A DNA stretch of 64,000 bases from Falciphora oryzae (GCA_000733355.1 JNVV01000043.1:236982-300981); one strand, 5' to 3'. Positions 10,637 through 22,251 are shown, numbered from the stretch's first letter. Notes: generated by a model from the sequence alone, not told the origin. A program made the numbers and translations.

Positions 10637-11542
10637 CGTGGCGGTTGCCCTGCCGGGACGCGTCGCTGTCGATTCTTGTGGGCTGTATCTCTGTTCTCTG
10701 TCCGGTTCGTAGCAGTAGATGCTAGGTCCGAGCTGAAGAATCCATAAGACATGACAGTTGGGTCGGTAGGTTAGTCGAGTGAGGTGTTGATCTGGTTGCT
10801 GGGGAGCTCTTTGGACGATGGCGAGCAAGGCTGCGAGGCTGCGATTGCAGCTGGGTCACGACAGGGATCCTACCGGGGCCCGGAAATGATTGGCCATGGA
10901 CCAGGCCGGCACTTGCCCGCAGAGCCAATCACGTGCCGTCGCAAAAACCTGCCGGAGTGACTTGTGCTGGCAGATGAGGTCCGATTCGGCCGTTTGGTGG
11001 TTTTGAGAATGGGGCCACCTCGAGTCTGCGTCTGCAGTGGCAACCTCAATCCCGAGGCTTCCCGCGCCGCCTGTCCGACGCGAATTCTGGCATGAAAATG
11101 CGAGGGGGAAGGCACACAATCGACTGAACTCGACAGAGACTTCGAGCAGACGCTGGCAGTGACGCTGCCTGCCTGGTGCCTGCCCGCCTTGGTGTGCTCC
11201 ACCCGCCTTGATCCCTTAACCATCTCCATATCTCCGTATACCGACCCGCCAGCCTACCACGACTTACTCCGCGCGCAACAGAGTGCCCGCCGCCTCTATA
11301 CCCTCTTGTCCATTTTTGTTTTTACTGTCCATCACCATCTTGTTTGGCCGGGGCGACACGGGAACACTGCCGCATTGAGCCTGCGGACTCGTGCCCGCCA
11401 TGGCTTTGCAGACGTCAGCCCGCCAGGTAAGTCTGTTCTGGCCGCATATACGACAAGCCCGCCCTCCAGACACACTGACTCCCGACCCAAGGGCCTTGCC
11501 GTCGCAAGCTCTGAGCTGGGGCCGTCCATCGCAGGAGCCATC
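10637..11542. promoter_or_regulatory. Shared orc6/yme1 promoter region, with possible yme1 5'-UTR intron
   Basis: This 906-bp region separates two divergent genes. It has no TATA box. CCAAT and CACGTG lie at 10925-10935. On the yme1 side a good donor (GTAAGT at 11427) and acceptor (GCAG ending at 11534) could delimit a 108-nt leader intron. An ATG at 11400 just before it is out of frame with yme1 after splicing, so it would act as a short upstream frame. Confidence 0.45.
10925..10935 (+). promoter_or_regulatory. CCAAT box abutting a CACGTG E-box
   Basis: CCAATCACGTG places a CCAAT (HAP/CBC-type) element directly against the palindromic bHLH site CACGTG. It lies 289 bp from the orc6 ATG and 608 bp from the yme1 ATG. 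Its function is inferred from consensus only. Confidence 0.4.
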
Positions 11543-13898
11543 ATGGCCTCCCGCACCATCCGGCCCTCGTCGACGACCACGCCGAGCTTTCTGCGCGATG
11601 CCGCCCTGAGGAATCCGTCGTCGACGCTGTCGAGGCTAAACGGCCACATCGGCCTTTCTGCCCGCTGCTTCTCGACCGCCGCCGCCAGGCCCGCCCAGCC
11701 CCAGCCCAGAGCCTTTGTCCCGACCATAATGCGCCTGAACCCCGCCTTCCAGTCCCGCACGCCCGTCCATGTCCAGAACGTCTTCCCCAAACGGTTTTTC
11801 AACTCGAGCATCTCGCGCAGCCTCCTCGCCAACCGGGAGGAGGTCGCCAACCGCAACCCCGGCAGCGCCACCGCCCAGAACGCTTTCTATCAGGTCCTCC
11901 TCAAGGCGAACATGCCCGCCATCGTCGTGGAGCGCTTCCAGTCCGGCCGATTTGCCAGTAACGATGCCACACTCGAGTCGTACCAGCGCGCCCTCGGAAT
12001 GCTCTCGTCTGGCGCCGTCGCTAACAGCGGAGCCGCTCCCGGTATCGCGCCCGGAGCCGTGGCTGTTGGCGGCGCTGCCGGCCAGTCCCCGCCCCAGCTC
12101 CAGGCTATCGGCCAGGCTGTCGCCGCCCACGCCCGCGGCGGCGGCGGGTCCACGGCCACCCAGACGGCCGGCGGCCCCATCCACGTCGTGGTCAACGAGT
12201 CCTTCTTCGGCAACGTGTTCCGCTGGGTCAAGTTCGCCGCCTGGTTCGGCCTGATCGCCTACGTCTGCATGGTTGTGCTGTCGATCGCGTTCGAAATGGT
12301 GACCACGGTTAAGAAGACCGGCAGCAAAGTGAACAGCGAGGTCAAGGCCGAGAAGCAGACGACCAAGTTCAGCGATGTTCACGGCTGCGACGAGGCCAAG
12401 GAGGAGCTGCTGGAGCTGGTCGAGTTCCTCAAGAACCCCGCCCTGTTCTCGACCCTCGGCGGCAAGCCCCCCAAGGGTGTGCTCCTGGTTGGACCCCCCG
12501 GTACCGGAAAGACTCTTCTGGCCAGGGCCGTCGCTGGCGAGGCCGGCGTCCCCTTCCACTACATGTCTGGCAGCGAATTCGATGAGGTCTTTGTCGGCGT
12601 AGGCGCCCGCCGCGTGCGCGATCTGTTTACGGCAGCCAAAACCCACGCCCCGTCCATCATCTTCATCGACGAGCTCGACGCAATCGGTGCCAAGCGCAAT
12701 GCCCGTGACGCCGCCTACGTCAAGCAGACCCTCAACCAGCTTCTGACCGAGCTCGACGGTTTCAACCAGGACTCCGGTGTTATCATCATCGGCGCCACCA
12801 ACTTCCCCGAGCTTCTCGACCCCGCCCTGACCCGCCCCGGCCGCTTCGATCGCCACGTGCGCGTGGACCTGCCCGACGTCCGTGGCCGCATCGCCATCCT
12901 CAAGCACCACGCCAGGAAGATCAAGGCCTCGCCCGCTGTGAACCTGGAGGCCATCGCGCTGGTGACCTCTGGCCTTTCTGGAGCCGAGCTGGAGAACATC
13001 GTCAACCAGGCCGCTATCCACGCCAGCAAGGCCAAGAAGGCCGCCGTCGACACGGTCGATTTCGACTGGGCCAAGGACAAGGTCATCATGGGCGCCGAGA
13101 AGAGGAGCATGGTCATCGACCCGGTTGAGAAGGAGATGACGGCCTACCACGAGGCCGGACACGCCCTGATCAGGTACTACTCCAAGACGAGCTCCGTGAG
13201 CCTCTACAAGGTCACCATTCTTCCTCGCGGCCAGACCCTCGGCCACACTGCCTTCCTCCCCCCATTGGACCGCTACTCCAAGACCGCCAAGGACTACATC
13301 TCAGATATCGAGGCGGCGCTTGGCGGCCTGATTGCCGAGCGACTTGCGTACGGCCCCGACGGCCAAACGAGCGGCGTGTCGCAGGTGAGCTAGTCCTATC
13401 ACGATGCACTAAATGTAGTAATAACGCAAGCTAATGTCTGTCATGATTCAGGACCTCGTCGTTGCAACATCGGTGGCGTACGCCATGGTGGCGCGGTTCG
13501 GCATGTCGGACAAGCTGGGGCCGATGGAGTTCCACAGCCGGTTCGAGAACCTGAGCCCGGCGACCCGGGAGCTCGTCGAGTCGGAGGTGCAGAGGACGCT
13601 CAAGGACGCGCAGGAGCGGGGCATCAAGCTGCTCACGGAGAAGCGCAAGGAGCTGGACCTGCTGGCCAAGGCGCTCGTCGAGTACGAGACGTTAGATGTC
13701 AAGGAGGTCGAGAAAGTGATCAGGGGAGAGGAGTTGGTGGGCAGGACAAAGATGCCCAAGGGCGCCGTCATCATACGGCCCGCGGGGCCTAGTCCGCTCG
13801 AGGGCATAACACCCTTCCCCGGCCCCGGCGAGCCCGAGACGGGTGGCCCGCCACCGCCGCCTGTTGCCCCGCCTCCGGGGGCTGGGAGGTCTTACTAG
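11543..13898 (+). CDS. yme1: Mitochondrial i-AAA protease Yme1 (FtsH family), 762 aa
   Basis: Two exons: 11543-13384 and 13452-13898, with a 67-nt intron. The start MASRTIRPSS opens a Ser/Arg-rich mitochondrial presequence. An in-frame extension to 11159 looks like leader sequence. After the N-domain (NAFYQVLLKANMPAIVVERF) a single transmembrane segment lies at about 232-254. The AAA module has Walker A GPPGTGKT (about 317-324), Walker B IIFIDELDAIG and the second region of homology ending in RPGRFDR. The zinc protease site is HEAGH at 536-540. These mark a hexameric inner-membrane protease facing the intermembrane space, which degrades unassembled membrane proteins and lipid-transfer proteins. 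The intron falls just after SGVSQ, before the helical protease domain end. The C-terminus carries a Pro-rich tail (GGPPPPPVAPPPG). All catalytic motifs are intact. Confidence 0.96.
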
Positions 13899-14538
13899 AT
13901 AAAACTCCACCCATGTTGATTTCTCTCCTTTCTTTAGTTTACAGAGCCAAAATGTTTTCGTTTTATATGGCAGGCGGTGTACGAGCATGAGCAGCTTCAA
14001 ATAGCAGATTGGGGGAGTGTGGAGTGGACAGAAATATACTGGGGTGTTCGCGCCTCTAAGGGGCCGGGGTTGGTTTCCATGCCCTCGCATCATTCGTTTT
14101 CCCGGTATTCCCTGTTCGGCGTGTTGTGCTTCTCAGCGACACTTGATAGGCTATAGACGGCAGGGTTATATGACGTGACTCTGCACTGATGCCTGCGAGA
14201 TGCATATATCACGCGAGCGAGTGCAATAAAATCATGGATATGTGAAACCTTGGGGAATCCATTCTCATGGCATAGCACGACAAGCAGCGCTCAACGGCGC
14301 CCAGGTCTGCTCCAACCGTCCCCGACGCCCCGGTTCGTTGGAACACCTCATTTTTACAGTATGCAACAGCGATGTTTAAAATATACCGGCTATTTAGATC
14401 CGACGAATGCCCAATCCTTTGACAAACATTACAACCCTCCACAGGACCAAAACCAACCCATGTAAGCTCCTCCGCTCCTCACTTGCAGAGAATGGCCCCT
14501 TCATAAAAAAAAACAATGTCACAATGAAAACCCCGAAA
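13899..14538. other. Convergent intergenic region between yme1 and the cupredoxin gene
   Basis: These 640 bp hold the 3' ends of two converging transcripts. I see AT-rich 3'-UTR-like sequence and no coding signal. Confidence 0.5.
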
Positions 14539-15210
14539 TCAGGGTGGCACGATGGCCTCGCTGGCGGGGATGGTGCCCATGGTGCCGCCAGCCATTTCGC
14601 CCGCGGGCGGGACGGTCTGCTGCTGGGCCTTGGCGGCGGCCTCGAAGGCTGTGACGTCGTCGTCGGACATTCTGTAAATATAAGAAAAATGCGGTCAGGG
14701 TTGTGATCTCGGGGCCATGTCGACGATCCAGGGGTACGAAGCCGGGAAGACGTTAAAAAAAAAAAAAAAAAAAGACACTTACGGGTTAATCACCATGACC
14801 ATGCCCAAGTTGCAATGCGGCGGCTGCCCGCAGTACAGGTACATGGGGTCCGCCGACACGACCTGCATGTTCCACACGGGCACCTCGGCGTCCTGGTCCG
14901 TGGCCCCCGGGACGAAGCCGCTGTTAACCGCCATCACGCCGTCGACGCCGTCGTCCATGCCCTGCATGTCCATGGGGCTGCAGGGGGCGCTGGCTCCGAC
15001 GGCCTGGGTGACGGTGTGGTTAAAGGGCCGGAACTGGAACTGGACGGTGTCGCCGACGGCGGCTTTGAGGCTGGGCGGGTAGAATACGAGGGATTTCTCG
15101 CGGACGGTGTGCCCGACCAGGACTTTGTGGGTTGCGGGGGCGGGATCGTCGCGGGGGAGGGTGAGGGAGAGGATGGGGGGGAGGAGGAGGGGGAGGACGA
15201 GGAGCTTCAT
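14539..15210 (-). CDS. Secreted single-domain cupredoxin (type 1 copper protein), 186 aa
   Basis: Two minus-strand exons: 15210-14783 and 14671-14539, joined across a 111-nt intron (donor GTAAGTGTC, acceptor TTTACAG). The start at 15210 opens a signal peptide (MKLLVLPLLLPPILSLTL). The body is a plastocyanin-like fold, with VGDTVQFQFRPFNHTV followed by MYLYCGQPPHCNLGMVMVI. The four type 1 copper ligands are all present: H65, C127, H132 and M137 (C-x4-H-x4-M). C77 and C133 may form a disulfide. After the fold comes an acidic, Ala/Gln/Pro-rich tail from exon 2 with no GPI-anchor hydrophobic end, so the protein is probably released or wall-associated. Fungal proteins of this kind are called extracellular serine-rich or cupredoxin-like; this one is not notably Ser-rich. 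It probably carries an electron or binds copper outside the cell. A TATA box lies upstream. Confidence 0.88.
14755..14773. repeat. Poly(A) run, 19 nt, inside the cupredoxin intron
   Basis: This is a T19 tract in the sense of the gene, starting 9 nt after the donor GT. It is the only homopolymer this long in the first 22 kb. Confidence 0.95.
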
Positions 15211-15352
15211 GGTGGGTGGTTGGATCTGCTTTGGATAGAGGAGTGGGATGTTAATATTTGGAGTGGGACGTTGATATTTGGAGTTGAATGCTGATATGAG
15301 TGTGCGCCTGCTGATGACATTGAGGTCGGGTGAAAGCGGAGCACACACACGT

Positions 15353-15359
15353 TTTTATA
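15353..15359 (-). promoter_or_regulatory. TATA box for the cupredoxin gene
   Basis: TATAAAA, read on the minus strand in GATATAAAAACG, lies 143 bp upstream of the ATG at 15210. Confidence 0.5.
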
Positions 15360-16114
15360 TCTGCGAGGCATCTAGCCATGGCCAGCTCTCTGGATATGCT
15401 TATACTCTAGCTGAGCTATCTTCGTCCCGGCTCTCCCCCGCTTGCGAAATGTCATCATTGTTTCGAGATGTTTGCGAGAACGGCAAGGTGGCATGTGGAA
15501 CCGCGATTTGTAAACAGCTCCTATCACGGGTTCCGTGGCATCTCCAGCCGATCTGACAGCGCCGGGCCGGTGCGCGGGAATCTCACCGGGGTTTCGACCG
15601 TGGGGTAGGTGACCGTCCAAAATGCTTCGATACAGATTCTGACAGGCGTGGGGGGCGGTATCCGTTGCAGAGCGGTGATGGGATGAGATGGAGGTAATCA
15701 TATCCCTGGCGGGCTCTGATGGGGAAAAAGGTTAACGGGTGCCGGGCCTATCAACAAACGAGATCGATGCTCCGGCGGCTTCGGACGAGACTTGGGTGTT
15801 ACTGTCGGGGTCCCTGGGCGCCTTCAGACCACCGGTTGTCGTTAAATATGGGGTATTCCGGACAGGCATTGCTGGTGATCTCCTTGGATAGGCTGCTCCG
15901 ATGGAGATTTCGTTGGCGGATGCGTCGGATATTCGTCTATGCCGACGCCTGGTTTGCCCGTATGCAGCCCAAGTATCTTGATGGAAACACGCGACTCGAG
16001 GAACCAAAGCGCCGATGTTCCTATTTTCGCTGCAAGATATCCCTATGCTCCGTTTTCGTACACAACCCTGTTCATAGAGTCTACCGGCAGAAAGAAGGCT
16101 CACACCTCAAGCCA
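15360..16114. other. Intergenic region between the cupredoxin promoter and acetolactate decarboxylase
   Basis: This holds the upstream promoter of the cupredoxin gene and the 3' flank of the decarboxylase gene, both on the minus strand. The open frame on the plus strand (15719-16210) has no domain or codon bias. No other element was recognised. Confidence 0.45.
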
Positions 16115-16939
16115 TCACCCCTCCACAGCCTGGATCCCGGCACTGTCGAGCTTCAGCTCCGCCGCGTCAAACTGCTCGTCCCCAACCGGCAGCTCCATGT
16201 GCACCTTTGATATCGGCGCCACGGCAACCTCGACCCCTCCCTTCTCCCCATCCACCTCGAGCGCCAGCACGTGCCCGCCCCGTTTCCGATCCGCGCTGAT
16301 GAAGTGCATGTGGTCTCCCGCAACACTCACCCCGTGCGAGAAGCCGGGGCTCCGGAACCCGATCAGCGTCCCGCCGGCTTCGTCCTTAAACACGTGCGTC
16401 ACCTGCCGCTTGCCCAGCTCCATGAGGCGCTCGCCGGGATACCGCTGCCCGTCGGCGGTGCGCACCGTCACGCTTTTAAAGGCTCCCGTCAAGCGAAACG
16501 CCGCGTACAGGTTGCGCGACCCCTTCGGCAGCAGCTCCGTCAGCAGGGCCGCGAGCTCGTCCTTGCTGCGCGGCGAGCAGGCGGGCCGGGTGGCCGTGGG
16601 GCGGAAGCGGGTCAGCATGGCGAAGGGGGCGACGATGGGCAGGTTGTCGGTCGGGTCCAGGGCACCGGGGGCGCTGTCGACGGCGGTGATGGTGCCGTCC
16701 GACTTCATCTGGAAGATGTGCCCGTCCACCACGATCATCTCGCCCGCCATGTTGCGGAAGGTGCCCAGGCCGTGGTCGCCGTGGGTCAGGAGGGCGGAGA
16801 CGGGGAGGCCGGAGGACCCGACGCCGTCCCTGGGGTTGTGTGGTGTTAGAGATGGGTGGGAGATGAGGGGATGAAGGTGAGGGTGGGCTTACATGAGGGC
16901 GGAGATGATGGAGTATTGGTATATCTCATTTTCAGCCAT
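16115..16939 (-). CDS. alsD: Alpha-acetolactate decarboxylase, 253 aa
   Basis: Catalyses 2-acetolactate to (R)-acetoin plus CO2 (EC 4.1.1.5). Two exons: 16939-16893 and 16829-16115. The 63-nt intron splits the Met codon at residue 16 (MAENEIYQYSIISALM/DGV). The family opening IYQYSIISALMDG, the LLTHGDHGLGTF motif and GEMIVVDG are present. The three zinc ligands appear as H189-x-H191 and H202, in DHMHF and GGH, with the spacing known from Bacillus enzymes. The catalytic Glu and Arg positions are also met by E46 (GEMIV), R175 (GFRSPGF) and E228 (HMELP). The length is normal. There is no signal peptide, so the enzyme should be cytosolic. It is divergent from acetolactate synthase over 742 bp, matching a two-gene acetoin pathway. 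The family is chiefly bacterial but known in some fungi. Confidence 0.93.
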
Positions 16940-17681
16940 GGTGTTTATGTTGACTGAGCTCTTGGTTTTGTTAGGTGACGGTATTACGAGAGTGCATGTA
17001 TGCAATAAATAGAGTCCATCTTGGCCGCCGTTGACCGGAGTTCCATAAAATGGACAGCTCATGTGCGTCTGACAGGTCAGTTCCGTAATGTTCCATTCGA
17101 TGCTGGCTTGGATTGCATGCCCGAAGCTTCTCTTGACGGCAGGCAGCGGGGCCACTGTAATTCCATCCCAGGGGTCGCCCGCGCGTGCTTGTAGCATCAT
17201 CCATCCCACTTGACCAAATACTCGTTCTGACGGATGACCAGCCTGTGGGAATAAAACGGCCTGTCCAGCATCGAACATTCTCGCCCCAGCAGCACGAGAT
17301 TTCCATTGTATTCTTATCTCTGTCGCTATGGGGTAATTGGTGCATCTCCGCCTCCCGCTTTTCGCCCTGCGGAATTTACGAGCGATGAAGTCATCGTCTG
17401 TCGAGACGCTGAGTAAGAGTGTCTGCCCGAAGCAGGATGCATGCACGCTACCCGATACTGGGCTCGCCGACTTTGGCCGAGGTGGCAGGCAGGCTGAAGC
17501 AGCGATCCGAGCACAACGTGATGTCCTTCGGTGCACCGTGCCATGGCCGATATCTGCCCGGCCTCGCCCGAGATAGCTCCTGGTTTTTAATGCCGCGAGC
17601 CCGGCGTCCGTGTTGATCTTCTTCCCTCCTATACTCCCCCACGAACAAACAAGCATCACTTAATACACGCACCACCCCAAC
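16940..17681. promoter_or_regulatory. Bidirectional promoter of the acetoin gene pair
   Basis: 742 bp between the two divergent start codons. There is no clear TATA box. On the synthase side a pyrimidine-rich run precedes the ATG (about 17610-17645), a common TATA-less fungal initiator. An ATTGG (CCAAT reversed) lies near 17336. CCG/CGG triplets such as CCGTTGACCGG near 17032 could bind a Zn2Cys6 regulator, but no site is certain. Shared regulation of the two genes is inferred from the arrangement. Confidence 0.5.
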
Positions 17682-19559
17682 ATGGCCTCGCAACCAGACA
17701 CCGTCCAGGTCGTTATCGACTCGCTCAAGGCCGCCGGCGTCACTACTGTGTTCGGAGTGCCGGGAGCCAAAATAGACAGCGTCTTCAACGCCCTCGTCGA
17801 CCACCCCGAGATCAAGCTCGTGGTCTGCAGGCATGAGCAGAACGCCGCCTTCATCGCCGGCGCCGTCGGCAAGCTGACCGACCGCCCCGGCGTCGTCATC
17901 GTCACCTCCGGGCCCGGCACCAGCAACCTGGTCACCGGCCTCGTCACCGCCACCGACGAGGGCAGCCCCATCGTCGCCATCGCCGGCAGCGTCAAGCGCA
18001 TCCAGTCTGCCCGCCGCACCCACCAGAGCCTGCAGGGCGTCGAGCTGCTGCGCCCCGTCACAAAAAAGGTCGTCGCCACCCTCGTCGAGGACCAGGTCGC
18101 CGAGCTCGTCGCGGATGCCTTCCGCGTTGCCGCTACCTTCCCAAGGGGCGCCACCGCCGTCAGCCTCCCCATCGACATCATGACTCCTAAAAAGTCCCTC
18201 ACCTCGGTCCCCGCCTTCCCCGCCTCCGCCTTCCTGCCGCCCAAGCTGGGCCCCGCCCCTGACGCCCTTTTAGCGAAGGCTGTCGAGATGGTCGGCCAGG
18301 CAAAGTTCCCCATCCTGTTCCTGGGTATGCGCGCCTCGAGCGCCCGCGTCGTCGGCGCCGTGCACGAGCTGCTCAAGAGGTTCCCCATCCCCGTCATCGA
18401 GACTTTCCAGGCCGCCGGCGCCATCTCGCGCGAGCTGGCCCACCTGTTCTACGGCCGCGTCGGCCTGTTCCGCAACCAGCCCGGCGACCGCCTGCTCGCC
18501 GAGGCCGACCTCGTTCTTACTGTTGGATACGACGAGGCTGAGTATGATTCCAGCCAGTGGAACGCCACCGTTGGCCGGTTTGACATCATCCACCTCGACT
18601 ACCAGCCCGCCAATGTGGGCCCCAACTACGAGCCCGCCGTCGAGCTCCTCGGCTCGCTTGTTGAGAACATCTCCTCCCTGACGGCCCGCCTGGGCGACGC
18701 TGGCGTTGCGGTTGCCCGGCCGCAGGACACGGACGCCGCGAAGCAGATCTTTGAAGACTTCCACGCGTGGGAGAGCAGCGAGCAGGCTGTCGGCCGCCCG
18801 GCTGAGGGGCCTGTGCACCCGCTGCAGTTCATCCGGACACTGCAAGAGCTCATCGCCCCCGAGTCGGTCGTGACATGCGACGTTGGCAGTGTGGTCAGTG
18901 GCCCGGTCTTATAATTCACCGAAAAGCTGAAGCAGGATACTGACGCGGCCTCTATTGCCAGTACATATACATGTCGAGGTACTTTTACTCGTATACGCCA
19001 AAGACCTTCCTCGTGTCCAACGCCCAACAAACACTGGGTGTTGCGCTTCCATGGTAAGCACCAACCTACCTGCCTCGCCGTTTCTCGTTTTGGGTGTTGG
19101 CATGGAACTCGGTCTGCCGTTGACGCGAACATCCGGCTAACACCACCCCACAGGGCCATCGGCGCGTCACTGTCGCAGAACCCTCCCTGCTCCAAGAAGG
19201 TGGTGAGCATCAGCGGCGACGGCGGCTTCCAGTTCAGCGGGCAGGAGCTCGCGACGGCGGTGCTGCAGGGCTGCAAGATCGCGCACTTCATCTGGAACGA
19301 CAGCAAGTTCAACATGGTCGAGTTCCAGGAGGTGGACAAGTACGGCCGGAGCTCGGGAATCGAGCTCGGCGGCGTCGACTTTGTCAAGTACGCCGAGGCC
19401 TTTGGCGCCAAGGGCCTGCGGGCCAGGACCCCCGCCGAGCTGGACGGGATCGTCCGCGAGGCGCTCGAGTACGACGGCGTCTGCCTCGTCGACGTTGAGA
19501 TCGACTACTCGTCCAACCACGAGCTAATGCAGCACGTCATCGCTGATACTGTGGTATGA
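17682..19559 (+). CDS. alsS: Catabolic-type acetolactate synthase, 569 aa
   Basis: Condenses two pyruvates to 2-acetolactate with thiamine diphosphate. Three exons: 17682-18893, 18962-19053 and 19154-19559 (introns 68 and 100 nt). The TPP-activating Glu is E52 in CRHEQNAA. The TPP/Mg2+ motif runs from GDG (456-458) to N483 (FIWNDS). [23 protein letters not shown] and [19 protein letters not shown] resemble Bacillus AlsS and Klebsiella BudB, the FAD-independent catabolic class, rather than biosynthetic acetohydroxyacid synthase. The total length matches AlsS (about 570). The N-terminus [19 protein letters not shown] goes straight into the PYR domain without a mitochondrial presequence. Fungal Ilv2 for valine/isoleucine synthesis is mitochondrial and longer, so this cytosolic protein should feed acetoin formation. 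Very strong C-ending codon use suggests high expression. The first donor is GTCAGT, slightly unusual. Confidence 0.93.
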
Positions 19560-20079
19560 GGAGAGGACGCAGGACCGAAGAAGGAAGAGAATGGTTAGAA
19601 GAAAAAGGGTTGGCCTTTTGTATGATGGCGTTGAGGTTACCTCTCCCCTTTAGTTTTTCTTGAACATGGCTGACAGAAAACTTTTATGTCGTATTTTATA
19701 GCTAATGGTTCAAACTATGACGTTATGAAGGATACACAGGCATTGATGATGTTGATGTTCCCAGCAGCCTCTGTCAACGCCCAGCCTCGCCTTTCTCCTT
19801 TGACGACAATACGAAATCCCGCTGATCTTTAGAGAACAAGTGCTTGCTTGAGAGGCCCAATCAGAGCAGCAGCCGTTACGAAGTTGCGAAATAAAGCACT
19901 TTGTCGCTGCATCACCAACTCAACGGCCCAAAAGTCTATTGCCCTCAACGGCGAAGTTGGATAAAAATGAGAGGGCGGGGGCGCGTAAACCTTTCTATTT
20001 CATGGCCCCCAAATAGCAGAGCCTTTCCCTTCGGAAAAAAAAAGAAGAAAAAAAACGAACTTCTCTTCCCGACCGGCCC
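19560..20079. other. Intergenic region between acetolactate synthase and the 2EXR-like gene
   Basis: These 520 bp hold the 3' flank of the synthase and the promoter of the next gene. A CCAATCAG element lies at 19857-19864, about 220 bp before the downstream ATG. An A-rich purine stretch (20034-20058) forms the leader. Confidence 0.5.
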
Positions 20080-22251
20080 ATGCTGCACTCTCCCTATCTC
20101 GACACCCCCAGGACCTCCCAGCTCTTCCTCCAGCCCGCGCCCTACGACCCCATGACCACCCGGGGCTGGCGGATCCGGCTGCGGGACGGCAGCACCCCGA
20201 GGCGGAACAGCCCGCGGTGGGACCTCCGGCGGAGCCAGCGCTCCCCCGCGCTGTCAGCGTCGCTACTGCTCGGCCTCAACAACAGCAACAGCAACATGTC
20301 CACGGACGGCGGCAGCGCGCTGCTGCGCCTGCCGATCGAGATCCGGCTGCAGATCTACCGGCTCGTGTTTAGCCGCGTCCGGTTCCGCTGGGGCTTCGTG
20401 CCGCCGGACAGGCCGATGTACCGCGACTTCGCAGGCGGCGAGTTTGTGATTCCCGACGTGGACCTGGCGCTGCTGCGGGTGTGCAAGAAGATTCATTGCG
20501 AGATTGGGGACTCGTGGTTGGGGCAGGTGTTGTTTTTTGCCGAGGACCGTACGTTTTGTTTCCCTGGTCACCCGCACACTATACACCCTTTGAATACGTA
20601 TCAACTCCTAACTGACGTTCACATCACAGAAACGAGCCTCATCCACTTCCTCGACCGCAACCCCGGCGTCCGCCGCCTGATCCGCCGCGTCGTCGTGCGC
20701 GAGCACCCGGGCGGCTGCCCGACCCTCACCAGCCCGAGCGGCCGCGGCCTCCCGCTGCAGGCGTCGGTGGCGCTGCCGCTCATGGGCACGACGGTCGACT
20801 CGGTCCCGCTGCCCGACGCGCTCGCGGCGCTGCCGGGCCTGTGCCTCGACACCCTCACGGTGCTGTCGAGCGGCGACCCGTGGAACGCCTACCGCACGCT
20901 CGACCGGTTCGTCACGCACGGGACGGGTTATAAAGTGCTCGAGTTTGTCACGCCGCACAGCCTGATGCTCAAGAAGGGGGATTTGTTGGTCAACACGTCC
21001 TGCCTGTGCAGGCCGTCCTTGGTTGCGCCGCGCGCGCCGCAGCCCGAGGAGTGGGACGCCAAGATGAAGGAGAGGGACGGGGAGGGGAGCGGGGCCGAGG
21101 TGCGGCTGTTCCGCGCGTCCGGGAGGAGGCGGGCGATGTCGCTGCTGACGCCGCGGCCGAGGTCGCCGGAGCCGGAGCCGGAGCCTGTGGACGATGGGGT
21201 GCTGAATGTTGTGGGGGTGGAGGAGGACGACCGTGGGTATTATTACTACGAGTCCGGGCCGAGCAGCGTTAGTAATGATGAGAGCTCGGTGTATGAGGAT
21301 GCGGTGGAGGAGATGGCGGCGCAGGATGAGGAGTATGGAGATGGGGAGGAGGAGGAGGACAACGACGACGACGACGAAGAAGAGACAGGCGACTTTGGCC
21401 CCGCAGAGCCGATCAGGGACGCGCCGACCCTGCGGCCGTTTGCGGTGCTGGACCCGAGCCTGCGGACCGAGTGGGCACAGACCCTGCCGCCGGACGAGCC
21501 GGACCGGCTAGGGGGAGGAGGAGGAAAATCGGCGGCGTGGCGGCCGGACGACGCGGGGGCGTGCATGCTCGAGCGGGAGCTGGACCGGGAGCTGCTGTTC
21601 GTGGTGCGGCGCGGCCGGAGCGCCAGGGACGTCCGGGTCCCCTGCGGCAGCGACGTCGTCCAGGGCAGGCGGTGGTGGTCGTGCTGCTCCGACGGGCTGT
21701 GCCGGGGGTGCCTGCGGTGGGCCCGGGCCACGCGGGCGCCGCGCGTCCGGGGGGAGATCGGGGGCTTCGAGCCGGGCATGGCGGAGAGCATGTGGGGGGA
21801 GGACGAGGGGGTTTATCGTGTGCTGGATGAGGAGGAGGAGGAGGATGACGGGCCGGGCGAGGGCTCGTCGACCGGCCGGCGGCTCACCGCGGCGGAGCGG
21901 CGCGCGCGCGGGCTCGGGCGGTTCAGCCTGCCGGCGCCGCTAGACCCCGTCGATGACGAGCTGGGCAGGGAGCTGTCGCGGCTGGGCGTGACGGCGGTGG
22001 GAGCGCGGCAGCAGACGACGTGGCAGGCGCGGCGGCAGGCGGAGATGCACGCGGACCGGCGGACGGCGGCGCGGGTGTACCTCGACAACTTCCGGTTCCT
22101 GTACCCGTACCAGGGGACGTACTTTGACGCCATTGTCGGGCAGGACGTCATGTACAACGTCACTAGGGATTACTGCGTGGGCGGGAGGGTGGAGGAGTTT
22201 GGGAGCTGGGGGATCTTTGGGGCTATGGATCGGTATTTGGAGGATGCCTGA
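20080..22251 (+). CDS. 2EXR/F-box-like domain protein, 696 aa
   Basis: Two exons: 20080-20548 and 20630-22251. The 81-nt intron has a good branch site (CTAACTGAC), and removing it keeps the frame. The fungal 2EXR-type block is visible: LLRLPIEIRLQIYRLVF (81-97), then LALLRVCKKIHCEI (129-142), both typical of proteins annotated as F-box or 2EXR. Further on are HFLDRNPGVRRLIRRVVV and two acidic stretches (about 395-410 and 553-565) between Arg/Pro-rich linkers. The C-terminus is conserved-looking, with ARVYLDNFRFLYPYQGTYFD. The function is unknown; the family is large and mostly uncharacterised. Internal ATGs at 20152 and 20296 are alternative starts. The second exon's codon use is G/C-rich but more mixed than in the acetolactate synthase gene. 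This is the last convincing gene before the long gene-free region. Confidence 0.75.
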   Translation: MLHSPYLDTPRTSQLFLQPAPYDPMTTRGWRIRLRDGSTPRRNSPRWDLRRSQRSPALSASLLLGLNNSNSNMSTDGGSALLRLPIEIRLQIYRLVFSRVRFRWGFVPPDRPMYRDFAGGEFVIPDVDLALLRVCKKIHCEIGDSWLGQVLFFAEDRTFCFPGHPHTIHPLNTYQLLTDVHITETSLIHFLDRNPGVRRLIRRVVVREHPGGCPTLTSPSGRGLPLQASVALPLMGTTVDSVPLPDALAALPGLCLDTLTVLSSGDPWNAYRTLDRFVTHGTGYKVLEFVTPHSLMLKKGDLLVNTSCLCRPSLVAPRAPQPEEWDAKMKERDGEGSGAEVRLFRASGRRRAMSLLTPRPRSPEPEPEPVDDGVLNVVGVEEDDRGYYYYESGPSSVSNDESSVYEDAVEEMAAQDEEYGDGEEEEDNDDDDEEETGDFGPAEPIRDAPTLRPFAVLDPSLRTEWAQTLPPDEPDRLGGGGGKSAAWRPDDAGACMLERELDRELLFVVRRGRSARDVRVPCGSDVVQGRRWWSCCSDGLCRGCLRWARATRAPRVRGEIGGFEPGMAESMWGEDEGVYRVLDEEEEEDDGPGEGSSTGRRLTAAERRARGLGRFSLPAPLDPVDDELGRELSRLGVTAVGARQQTTWQARRQAEMHADRRTAARVYLDNFRFLYPYQGTYFDAIVGQDVMYNVTRDYCVGGRVEEFGSWGIFGAMDRYLEDA